A DNA stretch of 5,768 nucleotides, from contig JBBDNC010000052.1 of assembly GCA_040877875.1 (NCBI GenBank), positions 1 through 5,768 on the forward strand, in the 5' to 3' direction. Below the pieces are notes generated by a model that was given only the letters and a program-made list of their open reading frames with translations, was not told where the DNA came from and did no database searches. Numbering within the stretch: the stretch's first letter is position 1; each line of letters begins with the position of its first letter. This DNA comes from JBBDNC01 sp040877875. Its GTDB lineage: Bacteria; Bacteroidota; Rhodothermia; Balneolales; Balneolaceae. Of this stretch, positions 5,631 to 5,768 are shown one piece after another. Both the position numbers and the translations under genes were made by a program.

Positions 5631-5688
5631 GATTCACTCCAGTGAAAAGAAATTGAAAGGAGTCATACGCTAACGCCAGAAGTGAATC
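5631..5688. repeat. alternative short inverted repeats downstream of the glycosyltransferase
   Basis: GATTCACT (5631-5638) can pair either with AGTGAA (5641-5646), a 6-bp stem with a 2-base loop, or with a full 8-bp AGTGAATC at 5681-5688. ACTCC (5636-5640) can also pair with GGAGT (5659-5663). These pairings exclude one another. Three GGATTC units (5586, 5620, 5630) precede them. No U-run follows, so this is not an intrinsic terminator. It may be another intergenic repeat. Confidence 0.35.
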
Positions 5689-5709
5689 AAAATGGCGCCG
5701 GAGAATCAT

Positions 5710-5736
5710 CCTCTCCACCCGGACTGTGGGGAGAGG
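5710..5736. repeat. CCTCTCC/GGAGAGG hairpin near the right edge
   Basis: CCTCTCC (5710-5716) pairs with GGAGAGG (5730-5736), and CAC/GTG inside (5716-5718 with 5726-5728) offers an alternative closing. A purine-rich GGGAGGAGGG stretch follows. The pyrimidine/purine arms recall the CCCCTCTC/GAGAGGGG blocks of the element at 4071-4299, so this may be the edge of another intergenic repeat cut off by the window end. No gene is seen in the final 206 bases. Confidence 0.4.
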
Positions 5737-5768
5737 GAGGAGGGCTGGAACTTTCATCAAAGGGACCG

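Overview
The window looks like ordinary chromosomal DNA from a member of the Bacteroidota/Balneolota/Rhodothermota group. The main reasons are a MutL whose C-terminal nuclease site has decayed in the way I remember for Bacteroidota MutL proteins, an E. coli-type NADP isocitrate dehydrogenase, mostly weak Shine-Dalgarno signals, and moderate GC content. This placement is inference; there is no rRNA or other marker to fix it. I see no phage, plasmid, transposase, CRISPR or RNA-gene signature.

Layout. Bases 1-202 are the 3' end of an unrecognised plus-strand gene. It converges on icd (minus, 301-1548), which ends in a strong intrinsic terminator (249-293) in the gap. A 418-bp divergent intergenic region (1549-1966) carries a probable extended -10 promoter for icd and weaker signals. 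The plus strand then has a two-gene unit: a 66-residue basic, tail-anchored-like membrane protein of unknown function (1967-2167), and mutL 19 bp downstream (2187-4007), which has no ATG at its apparent start. A 424-bp gap (4008-4431) follows. It is mostly filled by a nested palindromic repeat element of about 229 bp (4071-4299), bounded by roughly 20-bp inverted repeats. Next is a glycosyltransferase of the GTDC1/QTMAN (DUF3524) family (4432-5562). The last 206 bases hold short inverted repeats and no gene.

How the genes fit together. icd supplies 2-oxoglutarate and NADPH in the TCA cycle, MutL serves DNA mismatch repair, and the GT-B enzyme is a candidate tRNA-queuosine glycosyltransferase. 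There is no evident shared pathway; only the small membrane protein and mutL look like an operon. The points most worth following are the foldback element, the nuclease-site loss and odd start of MutL, and the bacterial QTMAN homologue.
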